The notes below the pieces were generated by a model. It saw only the letters and a program-made list of their open reading frames with translations, did not search any database and was not told the DNA's origin. The translations under genes and the position numbers were made by a program. A stretch of DNA of 31,437 bases from a virus: IMG/VR virus record IMGVR_UViG_3300047195_000577, positions 1-31,437 of that record, one strand, 5' to 3'. This document shows positions 11,752 through 21,537 of this stretch, piece by piece (the stretch's first letter is position 1; the number at the start of each line of letters is the position of its first letter).

Positions 11752-13066
11752 TGCGTTCAAGGAGCATGAGTATGAGATCTTTTGGAAGCCAGAAGACTTC
11801 GACAAGTACCTGCCAGAAGACGGCTTTCTGACAGACTTAGTTCTCACCCTGAGAGGTATTGAGACCCCTACAGTGTTCACACTGTGGACAGGGGTGTTCT
11901 TGTTATCGAGCTTGTTGAAACGTGATGCGTACCTGCAGTGGTTCCCCAGCCCGGTGTACCCTAACTTTTATGTTCTCCTCGTGGCACCCCCCAAGGTCTG
12001 TGCAAAATCCACCTCCATCAGCTTTGCAAGCAAGTTGTTGTTAGAGTACCCAAGCCTGCTTGGAGGGGTCTTGCGTTACCGCAAGTTGCCCAACATCGTG
12101 AGCACGAGGGCTACCCCAGAAAGCCTGTCTGATGCGCTGCTCCCGCAAGAGTTCAAGTATATTGAGGGGACAGAAATCAAAACCTACCGCAAGGGTTCTG
12201 AGCTCACTATCATGGCAGGTGAGGCTAGCACTTTCCTGGGCAAGCAAAAGTACAATGTGGGCTTGATAGATCGTTTGGTGCACCTTTATGACAGCTCTGA
12301 CATGGATCAGGATCGCACCAGGAAGACAGGGGTACAGGTCTTTGAGAACACTTACGTTACCCTCATCGGAGCCACGACTCCTGAAGGTGTGAGACAAAGC
12401 ATACCTGAGGAAGCCTTTGAAGGGGGCTTCATGAGCAGGTTGATTGTAGTCTATCAGAACCACGCGACTAGAGCGTTTCCCTTCCCACGCATGGTAGGAC
12501 CAGGCAAGAAAGAACTAACAGAACGCTTAGCTTGGATTGCAGAGAACGTTCAAGGTGCTTACGTGCTAGAACCAGAAGCAATAGATCTCCACAAGGACTG
12601 GTACATGGAGTTCCACAAAGGGCTAGAACTACGTGAAGGCACCGAACGTAATAAAGCTATGTACCACAGGTTTGATATTCACCTGTTGAAACTAGCTTTG
12701 ATCTTGCGAGCACAGCGTTATGAGAAGGGCAATGTAATCACCACGAGGGACTACCTGCAAGCACGCAAGATCTTGGACGTGACCCTCGAACGTGATCATA
12801 GCCCTATTGAGGACGTAGGGGCTAGCACCTATGGCAAGCATTACAACCGTATCAGGAAACTGATCTCAGAACAGCCCCGCGTGCGCATGAAACTCTTGCA
12901 AGCAATGAGTCCTTATGAGTGCACTGCTGACAACGTGAGCAGCATCGTGAACAGCCTTGTTGAAGAAGGCAAAGTAAGCATAACCCTCGATGGCAAGAAC
13001 AACACTATCTGCAGCAAGACCGGAAGGGAGGTCTACACATGGGCAGCAAGCTTAACGAAGCAGTAA
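11735..13066 (+). CDS. DUF3987-like replicative helicase/primase-helicase candidate
   Basis: ATG 11735 (443 aa) is favoured over an in-frame ATG at 11684 because GGGGGGAC precedes it and it overlaps the polymerase by only 17 bases. A RecA-like core is suggested by a P-loop-like APPKVCAKST (84-93), a Walker B-like TIMAGEAST (Glu163) and a sensor-like VTLIGATTPEGV (about 208-219). The C-terminal 70 residues resemble a winged helix (SSIVNSLVEEGKVSI). The organisation matches DUF3987 and related phage DnaB-like proteins placed beside DNA polymerase. The P-loop lacks both canonical glycines. Primase activity is not visible, and the helicase call is from context and fold pattern. Confidence 0.65.
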   Translation: MQQRPDAFKEHEYEIFWKPEDFDKYLPEDGFLTDLVLTLRGIETPTVFTLWTGVFLLSSLLKRDAYLQWFPSPVYPNFYVLLVAPPKVCAKSTSISFASKLLLEYPSLLGGVLRYRKLPNIVSTRATPESLSDALLPQEFKYIEGTEIKTYRKGSELTIMAGEASTFLGKQKYNVGLIDRLVHLYDSSDMDQDRTRKTGVQVFENTYVTLIGATTPEGVRQSIPEEAFEGGFMSRLIVVYQNHATRAFPFPRMVGPGKKELTERLAWIAENVQGAYVLEPEAIDLHKDWYMEFHKGLELREGTERNKAMYHRFDIHLLKLALILRAQRYEKGNVITTRDYLQARKILDVTLERDHSPIEDVGASTYGKHYNRIRKLISEQPRVRMKLLQAMSPYECTADNVSSIVNSLVEEGKVSITLDGKNNTICSKTGREVYTWAASLTKQ

Positions 13067-13698
13067 GGAAGGAGCTTGCTTCACGCAAGCTAGCAGGGGA
13101 GAGCACAGCTAGCATAGCAGCAAGCTTACATGTCAGCGAGAGAACTATCTGGCGCATGCTCAAGCTAGAAGGTGTCGTGCTCAAGAGAGGCCGTAAGCTC
13201 AAAGATGACTTTTCGTGCTTTGCCAAGTACCTACAAGCACACCCTGAAGTGAAGCTGCCACGCAGCATCAAAGCTTGCAGCAAGCTGTCAGGGTGCTCTG
13301 CAGATAGCATCAAGATGTACTTGTACAGGCATAGAAGGGACATCTTGCAAGCAGTAGGCAAGTTGAACTTCACAACGCTGCCCCTCAAGATCAAGGACGT
13401 GAAAGGCCGTGTCATACCTTGTAGGGCTATTGAGACCTATAAAGTACGGGTTGAAAGCTGGACCCACGCAGTCAGGCTAGAAGCCAAGCTCAAGGGGGGA
13501 GCAGGACTAGCTTTGTTCAGGTTGTCTTCCAAGCTAGCCCTTGCTCTAACAGAACGTTATGGCCCGCCTTCGATCCAAGAGGGCACAGGGGTGCCCCCTG
13601 TGGCGGACAAGAACGCATGCCAAGGCTTACCGGCTTCAGCGAACTTGGCAGCATCGACTAGCTTGCGCAGTTCAAAAGCACCTGGCACAAAGGACTGA
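13039..13698 (+). CDS. Double helix-turn-helix DNA-binding protein (219 aa)
   Basis: ATG 13039, behind AAGGGAGGTC, overlaps the helicase by 28 bases. The first helix-turn-helix is TASIAASLHVSERTIWRMLK (about residues 23-42). A second is CSKLSGCSADSIKMYLYRHR (about 83-102), with a basic linker between. Phage regulators and terminase-small-subunit-like proteins share such HTHs. A regulator of the early/late switch or a replication initiator are alternatives. The last 45 residues lie antisense to the end of the 1900-residue virion gene and look low in complexity (Ala/Ser-rich), so the conserved domain probably ends near residue 175. Confidence 0.75.
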   Translation: MGSKLNEAVRKELASRKLAGESTASIAASLHVSERTIWRMLKLEGVVLKRGRKLKDDFSCFAKYLQAHPEVKLPRSIKACSKLSGCSADSIKMYLYRHRRDILQAVGKLNFTTLPLKIKDVKGRVIPCRAIETYKVRVESWTHAVRLEAKLKGGAGLALFRLSSKLALALTERYGPPSIQEGTGVPPVADKNACQGLPASANLAASTSLRSSKAPGTKD

Positions 13699-16600
13699 AA
13701 CATGCGTCCTTTGGTGGGGTTGAAGTTGGGTACCCCGTCTTTGATGGTGATGCCCCAAACGTCAGCCCGTGCCTGTGCGCCGCGTTGTCCGGGTGCTAGA
13801 CCACTTAACGTATTGATGCCCAGTTGCCAAACAGGTCCCCCTGTGAATTGCATAGGTGTCCAAGGCAAGAAGTCCTGTGCTTTGATACCGAGACCGTATT
13901 GCATCGCTCCTATGATGGCAGCAGAGTTCCAAAGCCAGCTAGCTACGAAGGTAGCCTTGCCAGCTGCGCTGCCGTACTTGAGGTTGCGACGTATGTTCTC
14001 AACGTAGTACAAGGGATAGTGGCCCATCATACCGAACAACTTGCCTACCACACCCCTGAAGGCCATGGGGGACATCCCTGCCCTATAGGGGAACATGGTC
14101 CAGTTAGTCATGTGGGAGGTATACAAGCCCCTGAGACCTCCCCACTGGCCATTGCGTGCGAGCTCTAGGGCTTGGTCTTTCACCTGAGGGGGTACTGAGT
14201 TCAGGCCAGCCAGTTCCAGGAAGTTCTGCTCTGGCATGTTGAGGCCACCTTTTAGGCTAGCCTGGTAGCGTTGCAGGGCATCATCAAAGCGCATCCCTGC
14301 AGCTTCATAAGCCACAACACGAGACCATTCATCGCTGTTGCGGTACCAACTCATGCCCTTGTTCAAGAACTTACCCATGAAGGTCTCGGGTCCCAGGGAC
14401 TTCAAGGTTTCCTCGCCACCTGCAACAGGTAGATTTGCAGCAAAGGTCCCCATAGCACGGTGGTGGTCGAACAGGCTCCCGTCAACGTCTTTGGCTACTT
14501 TCTGGATCGCTAGCTTCACCCAATGATTGCCTCGAGGACCAAGACTTGGTGCCAGCACGTTGTACACCTGCAACATGTTCCTAATAGGCAATAGGGGTTT
14601 GAAACCCATCGTGGACATGTAACTCATGCCAGTGAAGAACTTGATGAGATCCATTCCGAGACCTTGCTCTATGCCGAACTTCTGCAACGCTGCCAAGCTG
14701 CTTTCTTTCATGGCTTTCTCGAAGCCCCCTTGAGGCAAGCCCATGACGTCACTCATGTAGGCCCACATGCGAAGTTTCCCTACTTCATCAGTGCTCTCAG
14801 TAACTAGCTTCACCACTTCACCCCAGGTGTCCTTCAGGAGCAACTCACGGTGGCCAATAGCACCATAGCGTATGACTGCAGCGAGAGGGTCTAGCTCTTG
14901 TGAGAGTGCCAGAACATCGCTTACCCTGGTGTGCTGGAAGAACGCATCGATTTCCTTGGGGACGTTCTGGCCAAACACGTCCTTTAGGTATTCATTGATG
15001 CTGCCATCAGTGTACTTGGCTTGAGGATTACCTAAGAAGTGTTTATTCATTTTAGGAAAGTAGTCCTGCAAGAACCCCGCGACACCAAACTTCCCATGTA
15101 GGCCTTCTCCAGGTTTCACACCCCAAAGCTGCCTCAATAGCCTTCCTGCATTGAGCTCTGTCTCAGTAAGGCCTCTTGCAAGAACTACTGCAGGCTTGTC
15201 TGCATCGCTAGCACGGAACCATTCGCCTATGAACACCCTGCGTTCGAGCTTCATGGGTTTCTGGTTTGTATCCAAGAAGATGGTATGTGCAAGCTGGCCT
15301 AGCTCGTTGTCCTGACCTCGCATGACACCCCTGATGTCCTCGATACCCATTACGCCCTTTAGCAAGTTGGGATCTCCACCCTTTGCAGTGTGGCTCTCAA
15401 ACCACCCCACCGTGCCGCGCCAGTACTGGCTCACGGTGTCCCACTGCTTGCCAAGACGTGTTTTGGGTTCATTCACAACTAGCAGTTCTGGCGGAAAGGT
15501 CCCCTCAGCAGGCTTAGCAAAGGTCTCGTGTCCTATATAGCCAGACAGCTCTGGCATCCATTCAGGGGTGGGCACCTCAGCGATGCGTGCATGCAAGGCT
15601 TCTGTGCTGTTGAGCAAGATAGCCTTGCCAGTGCTGTCGTAAGCAAGCCACTTGCCGTTCTCAGGGACAATCCTCAAGCCTTTATGCAGGGCTGTCTTGC
15701 GGATCTCCTCGAAGTCTTTCCAACCCCCCTCGAGGTAGCCCTTCATGCTCGCCATGTCGTTGAAGACACGACGTTCGTTGATCTCAGGGATGAAAACCTC
15801 AAGTTGTTTAGACAACTTGCTGCCAGACAAGTACCCTTGCCCTGTAGCTTTCAAGTAAGTCTTGTTCTCGCTAAGCACCCTATCCTCAAAGCTATCGAAC
15901 TCCTTGAGGATGTCCTCGTAGTTGCCTGCTAGCAAGCCGTTCTTGTATTGCACCTCAACTTGCTTGCCTGGTATGACTATGGCAACCTGGGGGCCTAGAT
16001 CGCTGGGGATCTTGGGCATGATCTCGGGGTTGTTCGTAAGCAAGTCCTCTATGTTCTTGCCCTTGTAGAGCACGTTGGTGGGAGCTTTCCTCAGGTAGAC
16101 CTGGAGTTCTTTGTTCGTGGGGTCTAGCTTCAGTGAAAGTCCCTGTCTGTTCAAGAACGTCCTCAGGTAGGGCTCGTCTACTGTTTGAGCGATCAAGGTT
16201 CTTGCTAGGGCCTCGTAGCTGTCAAAGCTAGCTTCACGCACAACAGGACTAGCTAGATCCCCTGCCACTTCATGGATGCCTAGCATCACCTTACCTGTGG
16301 CGTTGTCAAACTTCACGCTTGCGTTCTGCAACGTCCCAGCAGCATAGTTGACCCACTCGGGGGAGAACACCTGCTGCTTGGCTAGCAACTTGGGGAAGTC
16401 CCTTGCAAAGCCCTTCTCCATGAGGGTCTTCTGCGTGCGCACCATCTGTTGGGGCATAAGGATGTCCTGCAAGCCTTTAGCTAGACTTTCAGGGCTCGCT
16501 GCACGCAGGGACTTGCCAGTAAGTTCCCCACCCAAGCCAGTATACACTGTGCCTTGCTGACGCATGATACCCTGGAGCTTACCTTTAGCATGCACTGACA

Positions 16601-19259
16601 CAAGGCCAGTACGGTAGCTTGTTAGAACACCCTCAAGAGCTCCCTTTGCTGTAGCAACCTTGCCCCTTACGAGATCTACTGGGGACATAGCAAAGTTTCC
16701 GCCCTTGATGGTCCCTGAAGTAAGAGCAAACTCCCACTCCTTGGGGGCGTTCTTCTGTACCCACCCGATAGGCTCACCCGCGAAGCTGACTCCCCTGCGG
16801 GAAGTACCCTTTGCCCTGGCTGTGACTTTCAAGTCCTTGATAGTTACCTTACCAAGATCATATGGCCGTACTGTTACAGCAGCTTGTTTGCCTACCATCT
16901 TGGTGGGGTAGATATCGAGACTGTCTAAGTACTGCATGATGTTCTGCAGGTAGCGCCCTTCACCTACTGCAGGGTCTATCTTGAGGGGTAGTTCTAGAAA
17001 GTCCTTAGGGTTTTCCCTGCTATGTATGCGGATCATCTTGTCAGCAGCATAGCTTCCCCTTACGTTGCTCGTGCTCTCAACAGGGGCTTTCACGAAGTCC
17101 ACCAACAGTCTGTTGAGGTTCTCCTCAGGAGCTCCTGAGATCCTAGCGTATTCCTTCACGAACTGCTGCAAGTTCACCCTGTCGTACTCAAGGGTAGTAG
17201 GGTTGACTGCAACAAGTTTTGCTGCCAGCTCAAGACGTTTTGAGTCAGCAAGAGGTAAGTTGCCTTTGAGCACTTCACGGATCTCAATATGCTGACTCGC
17301 TGCAGTGTAGGTCTTCAACATGGGCTCAGACAGCTTGGGTGCCTGCATCATGCGAGGTAGCAAGTCGGGGTAGTCTTTCATCAACCCTGCATTGATCTGG
17401 TAGCCTTGTCTCAGAGCATCACTTGCAGCTAGCTTGTGGATGTAGTCAACATTGAAGTCCTGATAGCCTGTCATGTGGGGTTGACCTGGTTCCTGCGCCC
17501 ACTTCCACCCATACATGTGATCTTTCACATGACGTAGTTCATGTGCTATGACTAGCTTCTGATCTGCTATATCTTTCATGCCTGAGAAGTCTAGCCTATA
17601 GTTGCCAGTCTCGTAGTTGTACTCTGTGATAGCCCAAGCGTTCTCGCTAAGCCTTCCATCAATGTTCTTGCTCACGTTGGTGCCGTTGTCCCACACAACG
17701 TCTAGCTTCTTGGTGTCAATACTCCATTCATCTGCCACGGCTTTGAGCCAGTTTTCATTGCTGTCTGACAGCTTGAGACCAAAGCGGCGTTCTAGTAGAG
17801 CACCACCGTAATCCATCAACATGGCTTGAGAGCTCGCGTAGCCCTGAGTTTCCCAGTTGCCGTGGACGTACTTCTCAAAAGCCTTTCGAGACATACTCGC
17901 TGGGGTGGCAGGCAGACCTTCTACCACCACGTTCTTGAGCAAGGTCTTTCCCTGGAGCACGTCAGCAACTTCTTGGGGTTTCAGCACAGGGAACATCCTA
18001 GTACGCCCTGCTTGTTCATAGGTCTGCGAAAGCCACGCTGTCGCGGCTTTGAAGTCAGCAAAGTCCATAGAACTACCCATGCCAGTCTCATAAAGCTGAA
18101 TAGCTTTGCTCTTGATGCTCTGTGCCACGGCGTAGTTGTTGGAGTTCGCCAGCATGGTGAAGATCTTCTCAGGCTCCGCTGAGGGCAAAAACCTGTTCAC
18201 CGCCACTGTCGTGCGCATGTTGTCAGTGGCAAGCTGCGCTGCTTTAGGGTAGCGAGCCAGTTCATCGGTGCTTATGTTAGCACCAGAGATAACCCTTCTC
18301 ATGAAGTCTTGAATGCCTTCATCGTTGAGGCCTTCGTAGTATGCTTTGTGTTGGCCTTTGGGTAAGAACGCTAGCTTGGCCCCCCTCAGCAAGGGCCACA
18401 CTGTGTCGGTGGCCATGTTCATGAGAGCGTCACCAAGGAAGTAACCCCCAAACCACTTGGCGTTCTTCTTGAGCAAGTCAGCTATGTTGGCATCTTTGGG
18501 GGCTTGATTGAGCACAGCAAGCATGTTCTCACGCAGTACCCCTATCGCTGCAGTGGTGCTCGCGTGGGCTGCTGCACCAGCGAGACCCCAAAGGGCGATC
18601 TTAACAGGGCTCGTGGCCTTGCTTGCTGCACTGATGATGCCACGCATGGCTAGCTTGCCGAGACCTACAGGAGCCGCACTTCCCCCTGTGATAGGCAGCA
18701 ACATCAAGAACTCTGCCATGGTAGGCAACACTGTTGAGGCTATCTTGAGCAAGCTCGTCCTTCTTGACATGTCTTCATCGGGTGCTATTTCAGCCTCAAA
18801 GAAATCAGAAAGCCTCATTCGATCACGGGGGTTTGCAGCCCAAAACTGAGAGGCCTCCAACTCAGGAGACCTCACTACATCTTTCTCGTGTGCTATCAAG
18901 GGGGCTATCAACTTCGTGCCAAAAAAGTTAGTTAGCATGCTAGAGTTAATCAAGGAACTCTGTGCTACGAGGTTGGACATGTACTTGAGAGCCTTTTTAT
19001 CGCCCTTCTTGGCTCCCTGAGAAAGTGTAAGTGCCTGCACTTCAAGATCCTTGTCTCTCAAGGCAGGTCTAGTAAGAACAATGTTTCCTAGAACCTCATA
19101 TTGTGCTCTTGGTGAGAGAGACTTAAATTGATCGTCTACTGCAAGATAATCGCTTGCTATTTTGCTGCGAACCTCCACTTGACCTCTGTAAGAAAGGTCT
19201 TGGAACTTTTCATCGTTGTCCAGCTCCAGCATCTTCTGGAGCAATACCTGTCCTCCCAT
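13557..19259 (-). CDS. Giant internal virion (ejection) protein with HELRH metallopeptidase motif
   Basis: At 1900 residues this is the largest gene, placed last in the virion operon after two smaller internal-protein candidates, as T7 gp16 follows gp14 and gp15. T7-type proteins of this class form the ejectosome that carries DNA across the cell envelope. The N-terminal quarter has hydrophobic stretches (about 175-240). VIAHELRHVKDHMYG (570-584; His573, Glu574, His577) is a classic zincin HExxH motif. Near the C-terminus is another hydrophobic segment (FVASWLWNSAAIIGAM). In T7 gp16 the enzymatic domain is a transglycosylase, so a peptidase would be a different choice. The start ATG 19259 has only a distant AAGGA. 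It overlaps the HTH gene antisense by 142 bases. Confidence 0.85.
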   Translation of the reverse strand: MGGQVLLQKMLELDNDEKFQDLSYRGQVEVRSKIASDYLAVDDQFKSLSPRAQYEVLGNIVLTRPALRDKDLEVQALTLSQGAKKGDKKALKYMSNLVAQSSLINSSMLTNFFGTKLIAPLIAHEKDVVRSPELEASQFWAANPRDRMRLSDFFEAEIAPDEDMSRRTSLLKIASTVLPTMAEFLMLLPITGGSAAPVGLGKLAMRGIISAASKATSPVKIALWGLAGAAAHASTTAAIGVLRENMLAVLNQAPKDANIADLLKKNAKWFGGYFLGDALMNMATDTVWPLLRGAKLAFLPKGQHKAYYEGLNDEGIQDFMRRVISGANISTDELARYPKAAQLATDNMRTTVAVNRFLPSAEPEKIFTMLANSNNYAVAQSIKSKAIQLYETGMGSSMDFADFKAATAWLSQTYEQAGRTRMFPVLKPQEVADVLQGKTLLKNVVVEGLPATPASMSRKAFEKYVHGNWETQGYASSQAMLMDYGGALLERRFGLKLSDSNENWLKAVADEWSIDTKKLDVVWDNGTNVSKNIDGRLSENAWAITEYNYETGNYRLDFSGMKDIADQKLVIAHELRHVKDHMYGWKWAQEPGQPHMTGYQDFNVDYIHKLAASDALRQGYQINAGLMKDYPDLLPRMMQAPKLSEPMLKTYTAASQHIEIREVLKGNLPLADSKRLELAAKLVAVNPTTLEYDRVNLQQFVKEYARISGAPEENLNRLLVDFVKAPVESTSNVRGSYAADKMIRIHSRENPKDFLELPLKIDPAVGEGRYLQNIMQYLDSLDIYPTKMVGKQAAVTVRPYDLGKVTIKDLKVTARAKGTSRRGVSFAGEPIGWVQKNAPKEWEFALTSGTIKGGNFAMSPVDLVRGKVATAKGALEGVLTSYRTGLVSVHAKGKLQGIMRQQGTVYTGLGGELTGKSLRAASPESLAKGLQDILMPQQMVRTQKTLMEKGFARDFPKLLAKQQVFSPEWVNYAAGTLQNASVKFDNATGKVMLGIHEVAGDLASPVVREASFDSYEALARTLIAQTVDEPYLRTFLNRQGLSLKLDPTNKELQVYLRKAPTNVLYKGKNIEDLLTNNPEIMPKIPSDLGPQVAIVIPGKQVEVQYKNGLLAGNYEDILKEFDSFEDRVLSENKTYLKATGQGYLSGSKLSKQLEVFIPEINERRVFNDMASMKGYLEGGWKDFEEIRKTALHKGLRIVPENGKWLAYDSTGKAILLNSTEALHARIAEVPTPEWMPELSGYIGHETFAKPAEGTFPPELLVVNEPKTRLGKQWDTVSQYWRGTVGWFESHTAKGGDPNLLKGVMGIEDIRGVMRGQDNELGQLAHTIFLDTNQKPMKLERRVFIGEWFRASDADKPAVVLARGLTETELNAGRLLRQLWGVKPGEGLHGKFGVAGFLQDYFPKMNKHFLGNPQAKYTDGSINEYLKDVFGQNVPKEIDAFFQHTRVSDVLALSQELDPLAAVIRYGAIGHRELLLKDTWGEVVKLVTESTDEVGKLRMWAYMSDVMGLPQGGFEKAMKESSLAALQKFGIEQGLGMDLIKFFTGMSYMSTMGFKPLLPIRNMLQVYNVLAPSLGPRGNHWVKLAIQKVAKDVDGSLFDHHRAMGTFAANLPVAGGEETLKSLGPETFMGKFLNKGMSWYRNSDEWSRVVAYEAAGMRFDDALQRYQASLKGGLNMPEQNFLELAGLNSVPPQVKDQALELARNGQWGGLRGLYTSHMTNWTMFPYRAGMSPMAFRGVVGKLFGMMGHYPLYYVENIRRNLKYGSAAGKATFVASWLWNSAAIIGAMQYGLGIKAQDFLPWTPMQFTGGPVWQLGINTLSGLAPGQRGAQARADVWGITIKDGVPNFNPTKGRMFQSFVPGAFELRKLVDAAKFAEAGKPWHAFLSATGGTPVPSWIEGGP
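13584..13602. terminator. Hairpin in the convergent gene overlap
   Basis: CACAGGGG and CCCCTGTG with a TGC loop form an eight-pair stem inside the 142-base overlap of the two opposing arms. Neither strand has a T-tract after it, so it does not look like a standard intrinsic terminator. It is the only strong dyad at the meeting point and could slow or pause polymerases from both sides. Confidence 0.35.
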
Positions 19260-19260
19260 G

Positions 19261-21528
19261 TTATTGGAAGTATCCTTGAGCTTCCGCGCTTAGAGGAGTC
19301 TCTTTGTTCACCGTTGGGTTGCTCCCAGGAGGAGCTCCTGTTTTAGGACCCGGGAATCCAAAGTTCTCTCCTACAACTTCTCCCATTCCAGGAATCTTTT
19401 GCCCAAGCCCCAAAAGGTTTAAGAACCACCCTGTTGCTGGCGTGGTGTTGCTCCTCACATCGAGACTCCCCAACCACTGACCATTCGCATCGAAGTACTG
19501 CCAGAAGTTTGTAAGGACTCCAAGAACAAGCTCCCTTTGCTGTTTGTAGATAGGATTTGCCATAGCAATGTTCCATTCCTTAGTGACCTTCACGAGGTCA
19601 TCAGGATTGTTCTTCATTGCAGTGCTCATTACATCCTTGAGCATAAGCAAGCCTGCCTCGTAGCTTTTCATGAGCAAGGCTCCTTGCTGAGTTTTGAGCC
19701 ATTCTTGCGCGGTACCAGTAAGCATTTGTGTTTGGAGATAATTTGATAGAGCCTGAAACTGTTCTGTGTTCAGGGCTTTACCCTTGATACCTTCAAGACC
19801 CGGGACTTCTACTGTGATCTTGAAGACCTTCTCACCCATGCGTTCCTCTTGTGCCCTTGCAGTCTGTGCATTGTACGCTGCGGTGTTGATCCCTGCTACA
19901 AATAAGCTTTGACCTTTTTGCGCATCACCATTTCCCAACATCTTAAAGTAGCTATCTTTGGCAATCTCTTGGAAACGGCTTGTTCCTTTAGGTAAAGAGG
20001 AAAAATACTCATTGAGCGCTCCTGATGTTCTTGCAGCATCCCCCTTACCAATCTCAACTCCCGCTGCGCTCTTCGCAAAATGCTCGTATAGATTCTTGCC
20101 AAGCTTCCAAGCAGCCTTGTTTGGCACTGCATCAGGTTCCACGAAGGGAAGCACAACACCCTGCTTGGCCCCTGAAGGGACAAAATCCTTAGGAGGCTCT
20201 GTCCTGGGATCTATGGGAACATTGGTTTTGAGCACCTTTATCTGCTCTGTTTTCTTGACAGTCTTTGTAGGAATCAAGGACTCCTGCAAGGCAAGCGAAC
20301 TCGCAAGCCCTTCGTCAACGACAACACCGTTGATAGTCCCTTTAGAAAGCCAGTATGTCTTACGGCCCCCTTGCCAAGCAGCAAGTTTCTTGGGGTCCTT
20401 CGCAATATCAGCAGTAGGTCCTGTCCCCACAACCTCAATGGGTTGCGCCATTACAGCAGCACCCCCATGAGAAACCATCGCGGCTGCCTCTTCTGGGGTG
20501 ATTTTTACAGTTGCCTGTGCAGGAGGCTGCCTGGAGGGCTGTTGTAGAGCAGAAGAAGCTCCAGCAACTCCTAACCCTGCTGTAGGGGTCCTTCTAGCAA
20601 GCATTGCTTCTGTCGCAGTCTGCCTTCGTGTTGATATAGGAACCTCTGCAGGGAGTCCTTCTCCTATGTTCCAACCAGCAGACTTAGGAATATCTCCTCC
20701 TACAAGCTCATAACGAGCCCGCTCTGCCAAGGGGATCTCGGGGTTATTGGTCCTGATCTGATAGAGAGCTTTGTTCGCTTCATCGAGGGTGATTTCCTTA
20801 CGTTGATAAGCCCCCAAGACAGTTTTGCTGAAGGAAGCCTTAAACTCTGCCTGTCGTGCGGGGTCTGTGATGCTTTGATACCACTCATGGGTAGTTCCTA
20901 CTTTGGCGGGGTCTAGTCGTCCTCCCTTAGCATCTCGTTCAAAGATTGCCTTGTAATCGCTGTAAACCTGGTTAAGTACCGTGTTGTATTGAGGGCGCTC
21001 CACAGGAGCTGCAGGGGTCTCCGCTGTAGCTGCTTTGCCCTGACCTGAGATCTTCTTAGTACCTACAATCTCTTGGTAGTTCGTAATGGTCTTGAGTTCA
21101 GTTTCCAAGTCTGAAGGACCCAAATCAGCGAGGGTGCCTTTCTCACCGGAAAGGAACTTATTCACTATTGCAGTCTGAATGTCTATCTGGGAAAACGGTG
21201 CTTCTAAGGTAGCCTTTGCCCATTGCGCGATAGCTGCATCAGACATACCTAGCGAGGAATAAAGGTTCTTATACATCTCTCCAAACTCATCGAAGGCCGC
21301 AAGGGGTCCTACTCCATCAGCCCCAAAAGCACGTTCAGCGTACTTTTTATCAATGCTTTCCAACAGTTTGAGGTTTTTGTTAAGATCCTGTTCCCTTTCC
21401 ATCAACTTCAACTGCTTAGCGTTCTGCATGAGCTTTATGCTTGCCTGCATGCTTTCGTTGGCATACTTGAGTGCGCTCACGAGGGGGTTTTCTTTTCCTT
21501 GTATAACGGTAGGACTAGATATTGCCAC
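19261..21528 (-). CDS. Internal virion protein, T7 gp15-like by position (755 aa)
   Basis: It starts at GTG 21528 behind AGGAGGTTAAT and ends two bases before the giant gene. The protein is Ala/Gln/Lys-rich with long helices (SMQASIKLMQNAKQLKLMERE near residues 27-47), an Ala/Pro-rich middle (PAAPVERP, QPSRQPPAQA) and a helical C-terminal third that ends Gly/Pro-rich. No enzyme motif is visible. Position between a 191-residue Ala/Gly-rich protein and a very large C-terminal neighbour suggests the second ejection protein of a short-tailed phage. Sequence similarity to T7 gp15 is not evident by eye. Confidence 0.75.
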   Translation of the reverse strand: MAISSPTVIQGKENPLVSALKYANESMQASIKLMQNAKQLKLMEREQDLNKNLKLLESIDKKYAERAFGADGVGPLAAFDEFGEMYKNLYSSLGMSDAAIAQWAKATLEAPFSQIDIQTAIVNKFLSGEKGTLADLGPSDLETELKTITNYQEIVGTKKISGQGKAATAETPAAPVERPQYNTVLNQVYSDYKAIFERDAKGGRLDPAKVGTTHEWYQSITDPARQAEFKASFSKTVLGAYQRKEITLDEANKALYQIRTNNPEIPLAERARYELVGGDIPKSAGWNIGEGLPAEVPISTRRQTATEAMLARRTPTAGLGVAGASSALQQPSRQPPAQATVKITPEEAAAMVSHGGAAVMAQPIEVVGTGPTADIAKDPKKLAAWQGGRKTYWLSKGTINGVVVDEGLASSLALQESLIPTKTVKKTEQIKVLKTNVPIDPRTEPPKDFVPSGAKQGVVLPFVEPDAVPNKAAWKLGKNLYEHFAKSAAGVEIGKGDAARTSGALNEYFSSLPKGTSRFQEIAKDSYFKMLGNGDAQKGQSLFVAGINTAAYNAQTARAQEERMGEKVFKITVEVPGLEGIKGKALNTEQFQALSNYLQTQMLTGTAQEWLKTQQGALLMKSYEAGLLMLKDVMSTAMKNNPDDLVKVTKEWNIAMANPIYKQQRELVLGVLTNFWQYFDANGQWLGSLDVRSNTTPATGWFLNLLGLGQKIPGMGEVVGENFGFPGPKTGAPPGSNPTVNKETPLSAEAQGYFQ

Positions 21529-21537
21529 ATTAACCTC

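Noticed and set aside
14065-14078. ATGGGGGACATCCC, identical to 14 bases of the dyad region at 886-899
   Set aside because: It lies within the giant virion gene. One 14-base match within 31 kb is about what chance allows, so it is not listed as an operator.
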